DNA of 58,350 nucleotides from contig NZ_JAGGRI010000028.1 in NCBI RefSeq assembly GCF_018612875.1, forward strand, positions 1 through 58,350. Reading direction: 5' to 3'. Positions 51,779 to 58,350 of this stretch are shown here, piece by piece (position 1 is the first letter of the stretch; every line of letters starts with the position of its first letter). This stretch comes from Lysobacter sp. ISL-50. Its GTDB lineage: Bacteria > Pseudomonadota > Gammaproteobacteria > Xanthomonadales > Xanthomonadaceae. Under the pieces are notes generated by a model. That model had not been told where the DNA came from and did not search any database. It saw nothing but the letters and a program-made list of their open reading frames with translations. The position numbers and the translations under genes were made by a program.

Positions 51779-51898
51779 CATTTCCCCCGAAGGAAGCCTG
51801 TGCCGGCTTCCTGATATGCGCGGACACCCCAATGCAAATCCGCGTTCGAGTCAGCCTAGCATCGCGCTTTAAGGCGAATCGTTACGAAACCTGCTTTC

Positions 51899-51912
51899 GT
51901 GATAATTATCAC
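51899..51912. promoter_or_regulatory. Perfect 14-bp palindrome, Fur-like core
   Basis: GTGATAATTATCAC is a perfect palindrome in an otherwise GC-rich region, 121 bases upstream of the response-regulator start. The GATAATTATC centre resembles half of a Fur box, and the flanking GTGA/TCAC also fits other dimeric regulators. The controlled gene is likely the regulator/sensor pair. Identity of the binding protein is inferred only. Confidence 0.45.
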
Positions 51913-52083
51913 ATCGCCCGGGCGGCTGGAGGTTGGCCGAACTCAGCGGCATTCGACTAATGGATGAGTCGTCGGGAGTGACGCGTCTTCGAATCGGGGT
52001 AGCCTCGCGCTCGTTCGTCGACACCTCGCGGCCGCGCTCGCCTCGCGGCTTGAAGCAACGGCCGGGCGTCGAGCCCGCTTTCT

Positions 52084-52287
52084 CTACTCCCGCCCCTGGC
52101 ACCAGTGATCGATCGCCAGTTGATTCTGTCGTTCTTTCGCCAGCGCGCAGTTCTCGGCGCGCTCTCGTTTCGAGTCGGGCACAGGGACGGGCGGGTGTCT
52201 GGCAGGCCACGCGCACGCAGACAGGGAGGCGAGAAAGATCAGCCCCGAAAATCGGCGACGGAAACGGGGCGTCGTCGCGGCCGACAT
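52084..52287 (-). CDS. Small putative lipoprotein
   Basis: A 67-residue frame with a basic N-terminus (RFRRRFSG), a short hydrophobic stretch and lipobox SLSAC. The mature part has a Pro-rich segment (RHPPVPVPD) and two Cys in ERAENCALAKERQNQLAIDHWCQ, which could pair. No clear ribosome site precedes the ATG at 52285-52287. The family is not recognised. It lies between the response regulator and GlxA-type regulator genes. Confidence 0.45.
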   Translation of the reverse strand: MSAATTPRFRRRFSGLIFLASLSACAWPARHPPVPVPDSKRERAENCALAKERQNQLAIDHWCQGRE

Positions 52288-52449
52288 CCGGATTGAGCCG
52301 AGCCGCGGATTGGCCCGGGCCTGAGCGATGTCGCCGCGGCTGATTTGCGGGTGCATGCGAGTCCTTTGGAAGAATTCAGAGCCAGGCGGCCCTGCTCCCG
52401 CCGCATCAACGGACACAGGGAGCATCGCGCAAGCCTGCGGACACCGCCT

Positions 52450-53439
52450 TCAAACAGCCGCGCTCGGCTTGAAGCGCCTTCTGTATTCCACCGGCGCTAT
52501 GCCGAGTTGGCGGCGGAACAGCCGCCATAAGGTCGCTTCATCCCCGACCCCGGTTCTTACCGCGATGGTCTTGAGCGGCAACGAGGTGTGTTCGAGCATG
52601 CGCCGCGCTTGCTCCAGGCGCATTTGACGAACGACGGACGACGGCGTTTGCCCGAACTCCCGCTCGCATACCCGGGCGAGCGTGCGGGTGCTCATGCCGG
52701 CGAGTTTCGCCAGCTTGCCGATCGGCAAAGGCTTGGCCAGATGGCCCTGGATCAGCGCGGTCAATGCGTGGATTCTGCCGACCGGCCCGCGCTCGGGAAC
52801 GATGCTCTCGTCGAAGAACATCGCCTGTTGATAGGGGCGCCGCAAATACAGCACCAGGCTTTTGGCGACGGTCAGCGCCGCCTGATGGCCGTGATCTTCT
52901 TCGATGATCGCCAACATCAGATCGAGACCGGCGGTGATGCCGGCCGATGTCCAGATGCGTCCGTCGCGCAAGAACAGATCGTCGCTTTCCACGCGCGCGC
53001 GCGGGAACCGGTTGCGCAGCTCGTCGCGATAGACCCAATGCGTGGTGGCCGCGCGGCGATCGAGCAAACCCGCCTCGCCGAGTACGAACGCTCCCGTGCA
53101 AATGGACACGATCCGGGAGACGCGGCGCGAATTCGCGCGCAGCCACTGCGCCACGCGCATTTCGCCGGCGGAACGGCCGTTGGCCGGCGTGGCGCCGGCG
53201 ATCACCACCGTGCTCGGCGTGCCGTCGCGCGCGGCTTCGTCGATGGAACAGGCGCCGCCCAGCACGACGCCGTGACGCGTGGGCACGGCCCCGCTCGCGG
53301 GTGCGACGATCTTGGGCGCGTATGCGGGCCGGCCCAGCACTTCGTTCGCATATCCGAGCACCGACCAGGGCCCGCTGAGGTCGAGCAGCTCAGAGCCCGG
53401 GAACACCACGAACCATACTTCGCGAGTGCGATTGCGCAT
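52450..53439 (-). CDS. GlxA-type AraC family regulator with DJ-1/PfpI domain
   Basis: A 329-residue regulator. Residues 1-180 form a DJ-1/PfpI-like domain: FVVFPGSELLDLSGPWSVLGYANE at the start, the nucleophile-elbow region RIVSICTGAFVLGEAGLLDRRAATTHW, and WTSAGITAGLDLMLAIIEEDHG. The C-terminal AraC domain has two helix-turn-helix units (IGKLAKLAGMSTRTLARVCEREFGQTPSSVVRQMRLEQARRML and AVRTGVGDEATLWRLFRRQLGIAPVEYRRRF). The Cys in SICTG is the usual ligand-pocket residue. It is divergent from the TonB-dependent receptor gene, 120 bases away, and may control it. Confidence 0.9.
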   Translation of the reverse strand: MRNRTREVWFVVFPGSELLDLSGPWSVLGYANEVLGRPAYAPKIVAPASGAVPTRHGVVLGGACSIDEAARDGTPSTVVIAGATPANGRSAGEMRVAQWLRANSRRVSRIVSICTGAFVLGEAGLLDRRAATTHWVYRDELRNRFPRARVESDDLFLRDGRIWTSAGITAGLDLMLAIIEEDHGHQAALTVAKSLVLYLRRPYQQAMFFDESIVPERGPVGRIHALTALIQGHLAKPLPIGKLAKLAGMSTRTLARVCEREFGQTPSSVVRQMRLEQARRMLEHTSLPLKTIAVRTGVGDEATLWRLFRRQLGIAPVEYRRRFKPSAAV

Positions 53440-53559
53440 TCGCGCACATTACGCCAGGTGGCAAGAAATGCAATCTAATCAATCGTAATGGCGTCGCTCG
53501 GCGCTTTGCGTGGCCTGCAAGATTGCCCGGCCGATACGCGAAGGCACCGGGAGTAGTCG

Positions 53560-55470
53560 ATGAGCCACCACGTTCGACGCATTGCAGGTCTTGTCATCAT
53601 GTACGCCGCCGCGATGCGCGCGACGGCGCAGGACAACGCACTCACATCCGCGGTCGACGCCTTCGGCGAACGCGCGGGAATCGAACAATCCGGCCTGTAC
53701 AGCGAGAGCCAAGTCCGCGGTTTCGATCTCAACGACAGCGGCGCCTACCGCATCGACGACGCTTATTTCAGCCGCGCCGCGGCCCTGGACGACACGGTGC
53801 TGTCGAGCGCCAGCGTGCGCGTCGGCGTGAACGCCGCGCGTCTTGCCTATCCCGCGCCGTCGGGCGTGGTGAACTACCGGCTGCGCGAAGCGGGCCCGGC
53901 GAACGAGCTGCGGCTGGGCGCGGGCGTTCGCGATTTCGGCACCCAAGTCTTGCAGGGCGACGGCTCATACCGAAGCGGAGCCTTCAGCTTCGCGGGCGGA
54001 TTCCTGTGGCGTCCGCTGCACCGGCACCCGCAGGGATACGAAGGCGTCGCCTTCAATCTGGGCGGTGTGTTCGCCTGGGACATCGCGCCCGATCAGCGGC
54101 TGCGCGCGTTCGCATCGATGTACAAGCGCCACTACGACGGCGACTATGCGGTGGTCGCCAACGCGGGCGCGATGCCGCCGCCGTTGCGCAGGCTGCATCA
54201 GTACTCGCCGCGTTGGGCCGAGACGGCCGCCAACAGCACGAACATGGGCGTCCTCTACGATGCCCGCTTCGGCCGTTTCAGCGTCGATGCGTCGGCGTTT
54301 CGTTCGATCTTCGACATCGAGCAAAACGACTTCACCCTGATTTCGTCGGACGGCGCGGGGCGAGCGACGGCAACCACGCTGCGAAGCCCGGGGCGCACGA
54401 AGATCGCCGACTCGGTCGAAGCCCGGATCGGACGCCCGTTCGAAGCCGGCGCGCTCGACCAGCGCGTCACCCTGTCGCTGCGAGGCGGCCGCACAACCGC
54501 GGAATTCGGCTCGAACCTCGCCGTTCCCCTGGGCGCGTTCCAGCTCCCGGGCGATCCGCCCGAGGTGCCGGAAATCAAGTGGTCGGGCATGCGCGGCGAA
54601 GACCGGGTCGAACAGGTCACCGCGTCGGCGGGCTATACGCTTGCCTGGGACGACCGCCTTCAGCTTCGTCTTGGGATTCATCGCATCCGTTACGACAAAG
54701 CGGTACGTTCCATTTTGGGCACCCAGACCGGGCGCGTCAGCAAGAGCACGCACTACAACGCTTCGGCGGTGTTCAATCTGACCGACCGCACAGCGCTGTT
54801 CGGAAGCTGGGTGACGGGACTGGAAGAAAGCGGCGTGGCGCCGCTGTTCGCCAGCAACGGCGACGAAGTGCTCCCGCCTGGCGATGTCGAGCAATTCGAA
54901 CTGGGCGTGCGTCATGCGCTTTCGCCGCGGCTGACCTTCATCGGCGCGTTCTTCGATGTTTCCAAACCCAGCCAGGGTCTTCGCTCCGACGGCTCGTTCG
55001 GGCTGGTCGGAGAAGTCGACCATCGCGGCGTCGAAGCTTCGATCGCCGGTGAACTCAACGACCGGATCAAAATCGTCGTCGGCGCTGTCGCCTTCGATTC
55101 CGCGGTGACCGGTGCGCTGGTGGATGCGGGCATCGTCGGCTCGGAAGGCGTCGGCGTGTCGCAGCGCGCGGCCAGCGCCAGCATCGAGTATCAGCTTCGC
55201 GACGGATGGTCGCTCGACGCCAACCTCAACTATTCCGGCGAACGCTGGACCGACACCGCCAACACCTTGCGGGCGCCGGCGGTCACCACACTGGGCATCG
55301 GCCTGCGCCATAACTTCACACTCGCCGGTCGGCCCGCCGCATTGCGCATCGTGGCCTCGAACATTACCGGGGCGGATGGCTATCTGGCCGCGCGCTCGGG
55401 ACTGCTGTCGCCGATTGCGCCGCCGACGATCCGGGCCGTGCTTACGCTCACCTTCGGGCCGAGTGAGTGA
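53560..55470 (+). CDS. Short TonB-dependent receptor-like outer-membrane protein
   Basis: A 636-residue outer-membrane protein. A signal peptide ends near AMRATAQ. A shortened plug region follows (SESQVRGFDLNDSGAYRIDDAYF, then GVNAARLAYPAPSGVVNYRLREAGP), then a long series of alternating beta-strands such as LRAFASMYKRHYDGDYAVV and ALFGSWVTGLEESGVAP. It ends AVLTLTFGPSE, close to the C-terminal aromatic rule. It is shorter than most siderophore receptors (700-800 residues), and no TonB box is obvious. Substrate unknown. GlxA-type regulator lies divergently. Confidence 0.82.
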   Translation: MSHHVRRIAGLVIMYAAAMRATAQDNALTSAVDAFGERAGIEQSGLYSESQVRGFDLNDSGAYRIDDAYFSRAAALDDTVLSSASVRVGVNAARLAYPAPSGVVNYRLREAGPANELRLGAGVRDFGTQVLQGDGSYRSGAFSFAGGFLWRPLHRHPQGYEGVAFNLGGVFAWDIAPDQRLRAFASMYKRHYDGDYAVVANAGAMPPPLRRLHQYSPRWAETAANSTNMGVLYDARFGRFSVDASAFRSIFDIEQNDFTLISSDGAGRATATTLRSPGRTKIADSVEARIGRPFEAGALDQRVTLSLRGGRTTAEFGSNLAVPLGAFQLPGDPPEVPEIKWSGMRGEDRVEQVTASAGYTLAWDDRLQLRLGIHRIRYDKAVRSILGTQTGRVSKSTHYNASAVFNLTDRTALFGSWVTGLEESGVAPLFASNGDEVLPPGDVEQFELGVRHALSPRLTFIGAFFDVSKPSQGLRSDGSFGLVGEVDHRGVEASIAGELNDRIKIVVGAVAFDSAVTGALVDAGIVGSEGVGVSQRAASASIEYQLRDGWSLDANLNYSGERWTDTANTLRAPAVTTLGIGLRHNFTLAGRPAALRIVASNITGADGYLAARSGLLSPIAPPTIRAVLTLTFGPSE

Positions 55471-55563
55471 GCTGGTTCCGGCAGGGCTCACCATCGTCCT
55501 TCCATCGTTTGCGTTGGCGACCGATGCCCCCGGCCTGGACGCACCGAAAACGGGATCGAGAAC

Positions 55564-55595
55564 GCTGGCTTGAGCCGACCAAGGCTCAAGCCAGC
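55564..55595 (+). terminator. 13-bp perfect hairpin after the receptor gene
   Basis: GCTGGCTTGAGCC (55564-55576) and GGCTCAAGCCAGC (55583-55595) form a perfect 13-bp stem with a six-base loop, 94 bases after the receptor stop. No T-run follows. The remainder of 55471-55978 holds no gene I can support. Confidence 0.6.
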
Positions 55596-55978
55596 CGGGC
55601 GACGGATATTCAGAAGAAACACCGCGATCGCGGGGCTTTTCCATCCAGTCGCCTTGGCATCAGTACGCCCAGTTGGCCATTCTTGATGACGATGAACTTA
55701 CAGAGCCGGGCGATCGCCCTGTAGATCCGCGAACGGAATCATCGTGGTGCGCCGCGGGAATCAATCGAGGTTCGTCAAGCACCAACTCACTCCATCGTCG
55801 CGGACGCATCGGGCGCCTCGACGTTACCGGCGACCACCGGCGCGGACGACATGGCCGCGCAGTCCGAATCGGCGTCCCGGCGACAAACTCGCCGGCCGGG
55901 CCGCACACGACGTCCGGGCGGCGCAAACCGCCGGCCTCGTGCTACAAAGGCCCATCATTCGGCGCAAAAGACCCCGCC

Positions 55979-56437
55979 ATGGCCCGCTACCCAAGGATCG
56001 ACCAGCCCTGCCCGCTCGACACGCAGGCGCGCCTGCGCATCGACGGCCATTGCGGCCTGTGCGGCAAGACCGTGCACTGCCTGGACGGACGCAGCGACGC
56101 GGAGCGCGCGGCCTTGTTGCGGCAAGCCAGCGGCCCGATCTGCGTCTCGTATCGGTTGGCGCTGGGCACGGCCCTGGCCTTGTCGGTCGTCGCGCCGACG
56201 GCGGCCGGCCCGACGGACGCCGCCGCCCCGGCGACGCCATCGCAGACGGCGCCGCTGACCGCGCCCAACGCCGCGTCGCAGGCGCAGTCGCCGGTAGCGC
56301 CCGAGACCCTGGCCGACCCTGGCTTGGTATCCATCTTCGTCGGCGGCATCAGCCGGCCCGACGAAGCCGAATGGGTCGAGGACGATCGCGACCTGCCGGA
56401 ACTGCCGATGCGGCGCGAACCGCCGCCGCGCGAGTAA
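55979..56437 (+). CDS. Small membrane protein with an N-terminal zinc-ribbon-like motif
   Basis: A 152-residue protein. The N-terminus has PCPLDTQARLRIDGHCGLCGKTVHCLDG, a Cys/His-rich pattern that may bind a metal, followed by DAERAALLRQASGPICVSYR. One transmembrane helix (LALGTALALSVVAPTAAG) comes next, then a Pro/Ala/Thr-rich linker and an acidic tail (RPDEAEWVEDDRDLPELP). Related sequences occur in Xanthomonadaceae; the function is not known. It ends 14 bases from the convergent transglutaminase-like gene. Confidence 0.7.
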   Translation: MARYPRIDQPCPLDTQARLRIDGHCGLCGKTVHCLDGRSDAERAALLRQASGPICVSYRLALGTALALSVVAPTAAGPTDAAAPATPSQTAPLTAPNAASQAQSPVAPETLADPGLVSIFVGGISRPDEAEWVEDDRDLPELPMRREPPPRE

Positions 56438-56451
56438 GCGCTCGCGACGTC

Positions 56452-57288
56452 TCAGTTCGCGGCGCGGTCCTCGCCTAACACGCCGACCGCATCCTCGATG
56501 CGCAGCCCGGCGATCGCCTGCATCGCTCCGCGCACACTCTCCGGATTGCCGTCGCCGACCACCAACGCAAGGTGGCCGGCGTCGAATTCGCCCATGCCGG
56601 CGTCGTAACTGACCCAGCGCTCCCCGTTCCAGACCTGCACCCACATATGCGGCCCGAACGAATGCGCGCGGCCGACGAAGCGGCTGCCGTAGGCCAAGCC
56701 GGCGACCACCCGAGCCGGTATGCCGCGCGCCCGTGCGGCCGCGGCGAGCAACAGCGCGTACTCGGTGCAATCGCCTTCGTTCCCGGCCAGGGCCTCGCGC
56801 GCGCTGAGGTAATCCCGATAGACCACCGGCCCGGACAGGTGCGCCTGCACTGCCGCCACCAAGTGGCGCATGCGCGCGTCTGTGCTGCCGCGGCCGGCGG
56901 CACGGGCGAAGCGGGTCACCGCGCGATCGCCACTCTGCAGCCACGGCGTGGGCGCGAGGTAGCGCCGCAGCGCTTCCGCGTCGGGTGCGGTTTCGCGGCC
57001 GCAATCCCTGCAGACGGTCACTTCCAGCCCATCGGAGGAGCGCATCGCGTATTGCTCGCCGGTCTGCGGCCACGGCCAGCCCACCGCCGCGTCGCGCTCG
57101 CTCAGCCGGTAACGGATGGTGCCGTGGCGCGCCGCCGGCGACATCCGGTACGGCGACGGCACCAGCAGCGCCTGGATCTGCGCCTTGAGTTCGGCCTCGG
57201 AAGCGACGCTATCGGCGGCGCCGGCGACGCCAATCCAACCCGAAGACAGGACCAGCAACGTCCATAGCAGAAATTGCTTCGACTTCAT
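56452..57288 (-). CDS. Exported transglutaminase-like protein
   Basis: A 278-residue protein with a signal peptide ending in GVAGAAD. The transglutaminase-like catalytic core is in the C-terminal half: Cys in NEGDCTEYALLLAAAARARGIPARVVAG, His in GPHMWVQVWNGERW and Asp in SYDAGMGEFD. All three positions of the Cys-His-Asp triad are visible, and SFGPHMWV is the usual motif. A separate CRDCG motif occurs earlier. Such proteins act as proteases or crosslinking enzymes in the periplasm; the target is unknown. Confidence 0.85.
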   Translation of the reverse strand: MKSKQFLLWTLLVLSSGWIGVAGAADSVASEAELKAQIQALLVPSPYRMSPAARHGTIRYRLSERDAAVGWPWPQTGEQYAMRSSDGLEVTVCRDCGRETAPDAEALRRYLAPTPWLQSGDRAVTRFARAAGRGSTDARMRHLVAAVQAHLSGPVVYRDYLSAREALAGNEGDCTEYALLLAAAARARGIPARVVAGLAYGSRFVGRAHSFGPHMWVQVWNGERWVSYDAGMGEFDAGHLALVVGDGNPESVRGAMQAIAGLRIEDAVGVLGEDRAAN

Positions 57289-57462
57289 GCGCCAGCTTCC
57301 CGGGCTTCCTGACCGCTAATCGGTATCGACGCGGGTTGGTCCGGGGCCGCCGATTGCTTTTGCGGATCGATGAAGCCCCGGCCGTGCGTCCCACGCACCA
57401 TTAATTACAGATTCCTGTCGGCCGGCAATCTATCATCGCCCGTCCACTCACGAGAAATCGTC

Positions 57463-57930
57463 ATGTCCGATCGGCAACGCTGCGTCTTCGCCGCTGCACT
57501 GCTGTGGTGGTGCTTCGCCTGCGGTGAAGCGGCTGCCGCGGTTCCGGTCCTCGATGCGACGCCCGCTTGCGCTTACCGCAAGCTCGGCGCGGTGTCGGCG
57601 GAGGCCGGCGTCCGGATCAAGGGCGACAGCCTGGACAAATCGCCGGCGCCGGCGAGCTATCGACGGGCGTTCGATGGTTTGTCCGATGCCGCGCAAGCCC
57701 TGGCCGCCAACGCGGTGGTGTTGCGCGGCCATCGCGCGACCTACTTCACCCAGTTCGGCAAGCGCAGTCGCGAACCGGTGCATATCGACTTGTCCGGCGT
57801 GGCGATCGGCATCGAGGGCGATCTGGCGCGATGCAAATTGGTGGTAGCCGATCCAAGCGATTACCGCCGTTCCGACAAGACCCTCAAGACCGTCGAAACC
57901 ACGGCCGAAGAGGCCTATCGCACCGAGTGA
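57463..57930 (+). CDS. Small exported protein, RcsF/YbjQ-like pattern
   Basis: A 155-residue protein. The first 29 residues (RCVFAAALLWWCFACGEAAAA) form a signal sequence. The mature part contains ACAYRKLGAVSAEAGVRIKGDSL and GLSDAAQALAANAVVLRGHRATYF, with the GANAVV-like segment seen in RcsF and YbjQ families, and a late Cys. That resemblance is weak and gives no certain function. GAGAAA precedes the chosen ATG; an upstream ATG at 57370 would add an unlikely leader. Confidence 0.7.
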   Translation: MSDRQRCVFAAALLWWCFACGEAAAAVPVLDATPACAYRKLGAVSAEAGVRIKGDSLDKSPAPASYRRAFDGLSDAAQALAANAVVLRGHRATYFTQFGKRSREPVHIDLSGVAIGIEGDLARCKLVVADPSDYRRSDKTLKTVETTAEEAYRTE

Positions 57931-57959
57931 TCCGCCGCGCGCCAGGCACGATGACACTC

Positions 57960-58350
57960 CGACAGCGCACTGTTGAATCGCAGAATATTCGCCACCCGGT
58001 ATCACGTCGCCCTGCATGTTGGTTGCGCCGGCCGCCCGAAGCCCCACAACATACTCGGCGCCATCCGTCTCGCCCCCGGCTCCACGCAGATATAGCATCG
58101 GGACATCGATACGCTTAGGTGTCGAATTACTCTTCGCGTCCGCTTCAATGGCCCGGTACCCGTCGGACCCGGCCCGCAGGGCTTCGGGTCATGCATACGC
58201 CTCTACAGACGCACGACGAAGGTCAGCGCCCACCGCGCTCTAGTCACCCGCGAGCGCATTGATGAAATAGTCGAAGTATGTCTTTTCATTCCCATGTACC
58301 GGGATTTCAGGCAATGGGGGCAAGACGTGAAAAGCGAAGGGGCTGTCCTA
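57960..58350 (-). pseudogene. Alpha/beta hydrolase (epoxide-hydrolase-like) pseudogene, cut by window edge
   Basis: One unbroken minus-strand frame runs from the right edge to about 57960. It carries TAG at 58350-58348, TAG at 58242-58240 and TGA at 58191-58189. Between the stops it reads VLPPLPEIPVHGNEKTYFDYF, then VEAYA-stop-PEALRAGSDGYRAIEADA, then IDVPMLYLRGAGGE and YVVGLRAAGATNMQGDVIPG. That is the cap and C-terminal pattern of epoxide-hydrolase-type alpha/beta hydrolases. The reading frame is kept, so damage is by nonsense changes. The C-terminal His region near VIPGGEYSAIQQ is unlike the usual one. The start lies outside the window. Confidence 0.7.

Overview
The window is high-GC chromosomal DNA. 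Its gene content points to a Lysobacter-like member of the Xanthomonadaceae: a DUF3348/DUF802/OmpA/DUF2894 block, a giant YadA-type adhesin, a propeller-type sensor, a TonB-dependent receptor, many small secreted or lipoprotein genes, and short interspersed repeats built on CTCTCCCGC/GCGGGAGAG. This placement is inferred from gene content; there is no rRNA marker. I see no tRNA, rRNA, CRISPR array, insertion sequence or prophage.

Layout. 1-430: two tandem 149-bp repeats plus a degenerate part copy. 0.6-3.1 kb: the methionine importer operon metNIQ. 3.2-6.6 kb: two VOC proteins, an exported alpha/beta hydrolase, a lipocalin-like lipoprotein and a small membrane protein. 6.6-10.9 kb: a four-gene block encoding a MotA/TolQ-like protein with a very long helical tail (DUF802), a MotB/OmpA-like partner and two soluble proteins (DUF3348, DUF2894). 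Its ion-driven stator pair resembles ZorA/ZorB in architecture, but no Zorya effector genes are present. 11.2-21.6 kb: a complete class II lanthipeptide gene cluster on the minus strand. In transcription order it holds a Cys-rich precursor, a LanT peptidase/exporter, a MacA-like adaptor, an ABC ATPase, two FtsX-type permeases, a membrane-anchored DsbA-like oxidoreductase and LanM.

22-36 kb: housekeeping and accessory single genes. They include four unrelated-looking NTF2-like proteins, a metallo-beta-lactamase-fold hydrolase, a thioesterase, an M13 metallopeptidase, a DUF3472 secreted protein, two tandem paralogous membrane-anchored repeat proteins, and an O-methyltransferase divergent from a TetR regulator. 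35.7-46.0 kb: DUF4019 protein, OmpA-type lipoprotein, and a 2941-residue trimeric autotransporter adhesin with a 750-bp internal repeat. 47.2-51.8 kb: a two-component system with its parts separated: a propeller/Y_Y_Y membrane sensor without a kinase, an OmpR-type regulator, and a convergent membrane histidine kinase. 52-58 kb: a GlxA-type regulator divergent from a short TonB-dependent receptor, a transglutaminase-like protein, small exported proteins, and, at the right edge, an alpha/beta hydrolase pseudogene carrying in-frame stop codons.

The most notable system is the lanthipeptide cluster. The predicted 30-residue core has seven Cys and only four Ser/Thr, and its first three Cys precede every Ser/Thr. 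Canonical lanthionine chemistry therefore cannot use all the Cys, and the operon carries a CPAC-motif thiol oxidoreductase next to lanM. I infer a product with both thioether and disulfide crosslinks.
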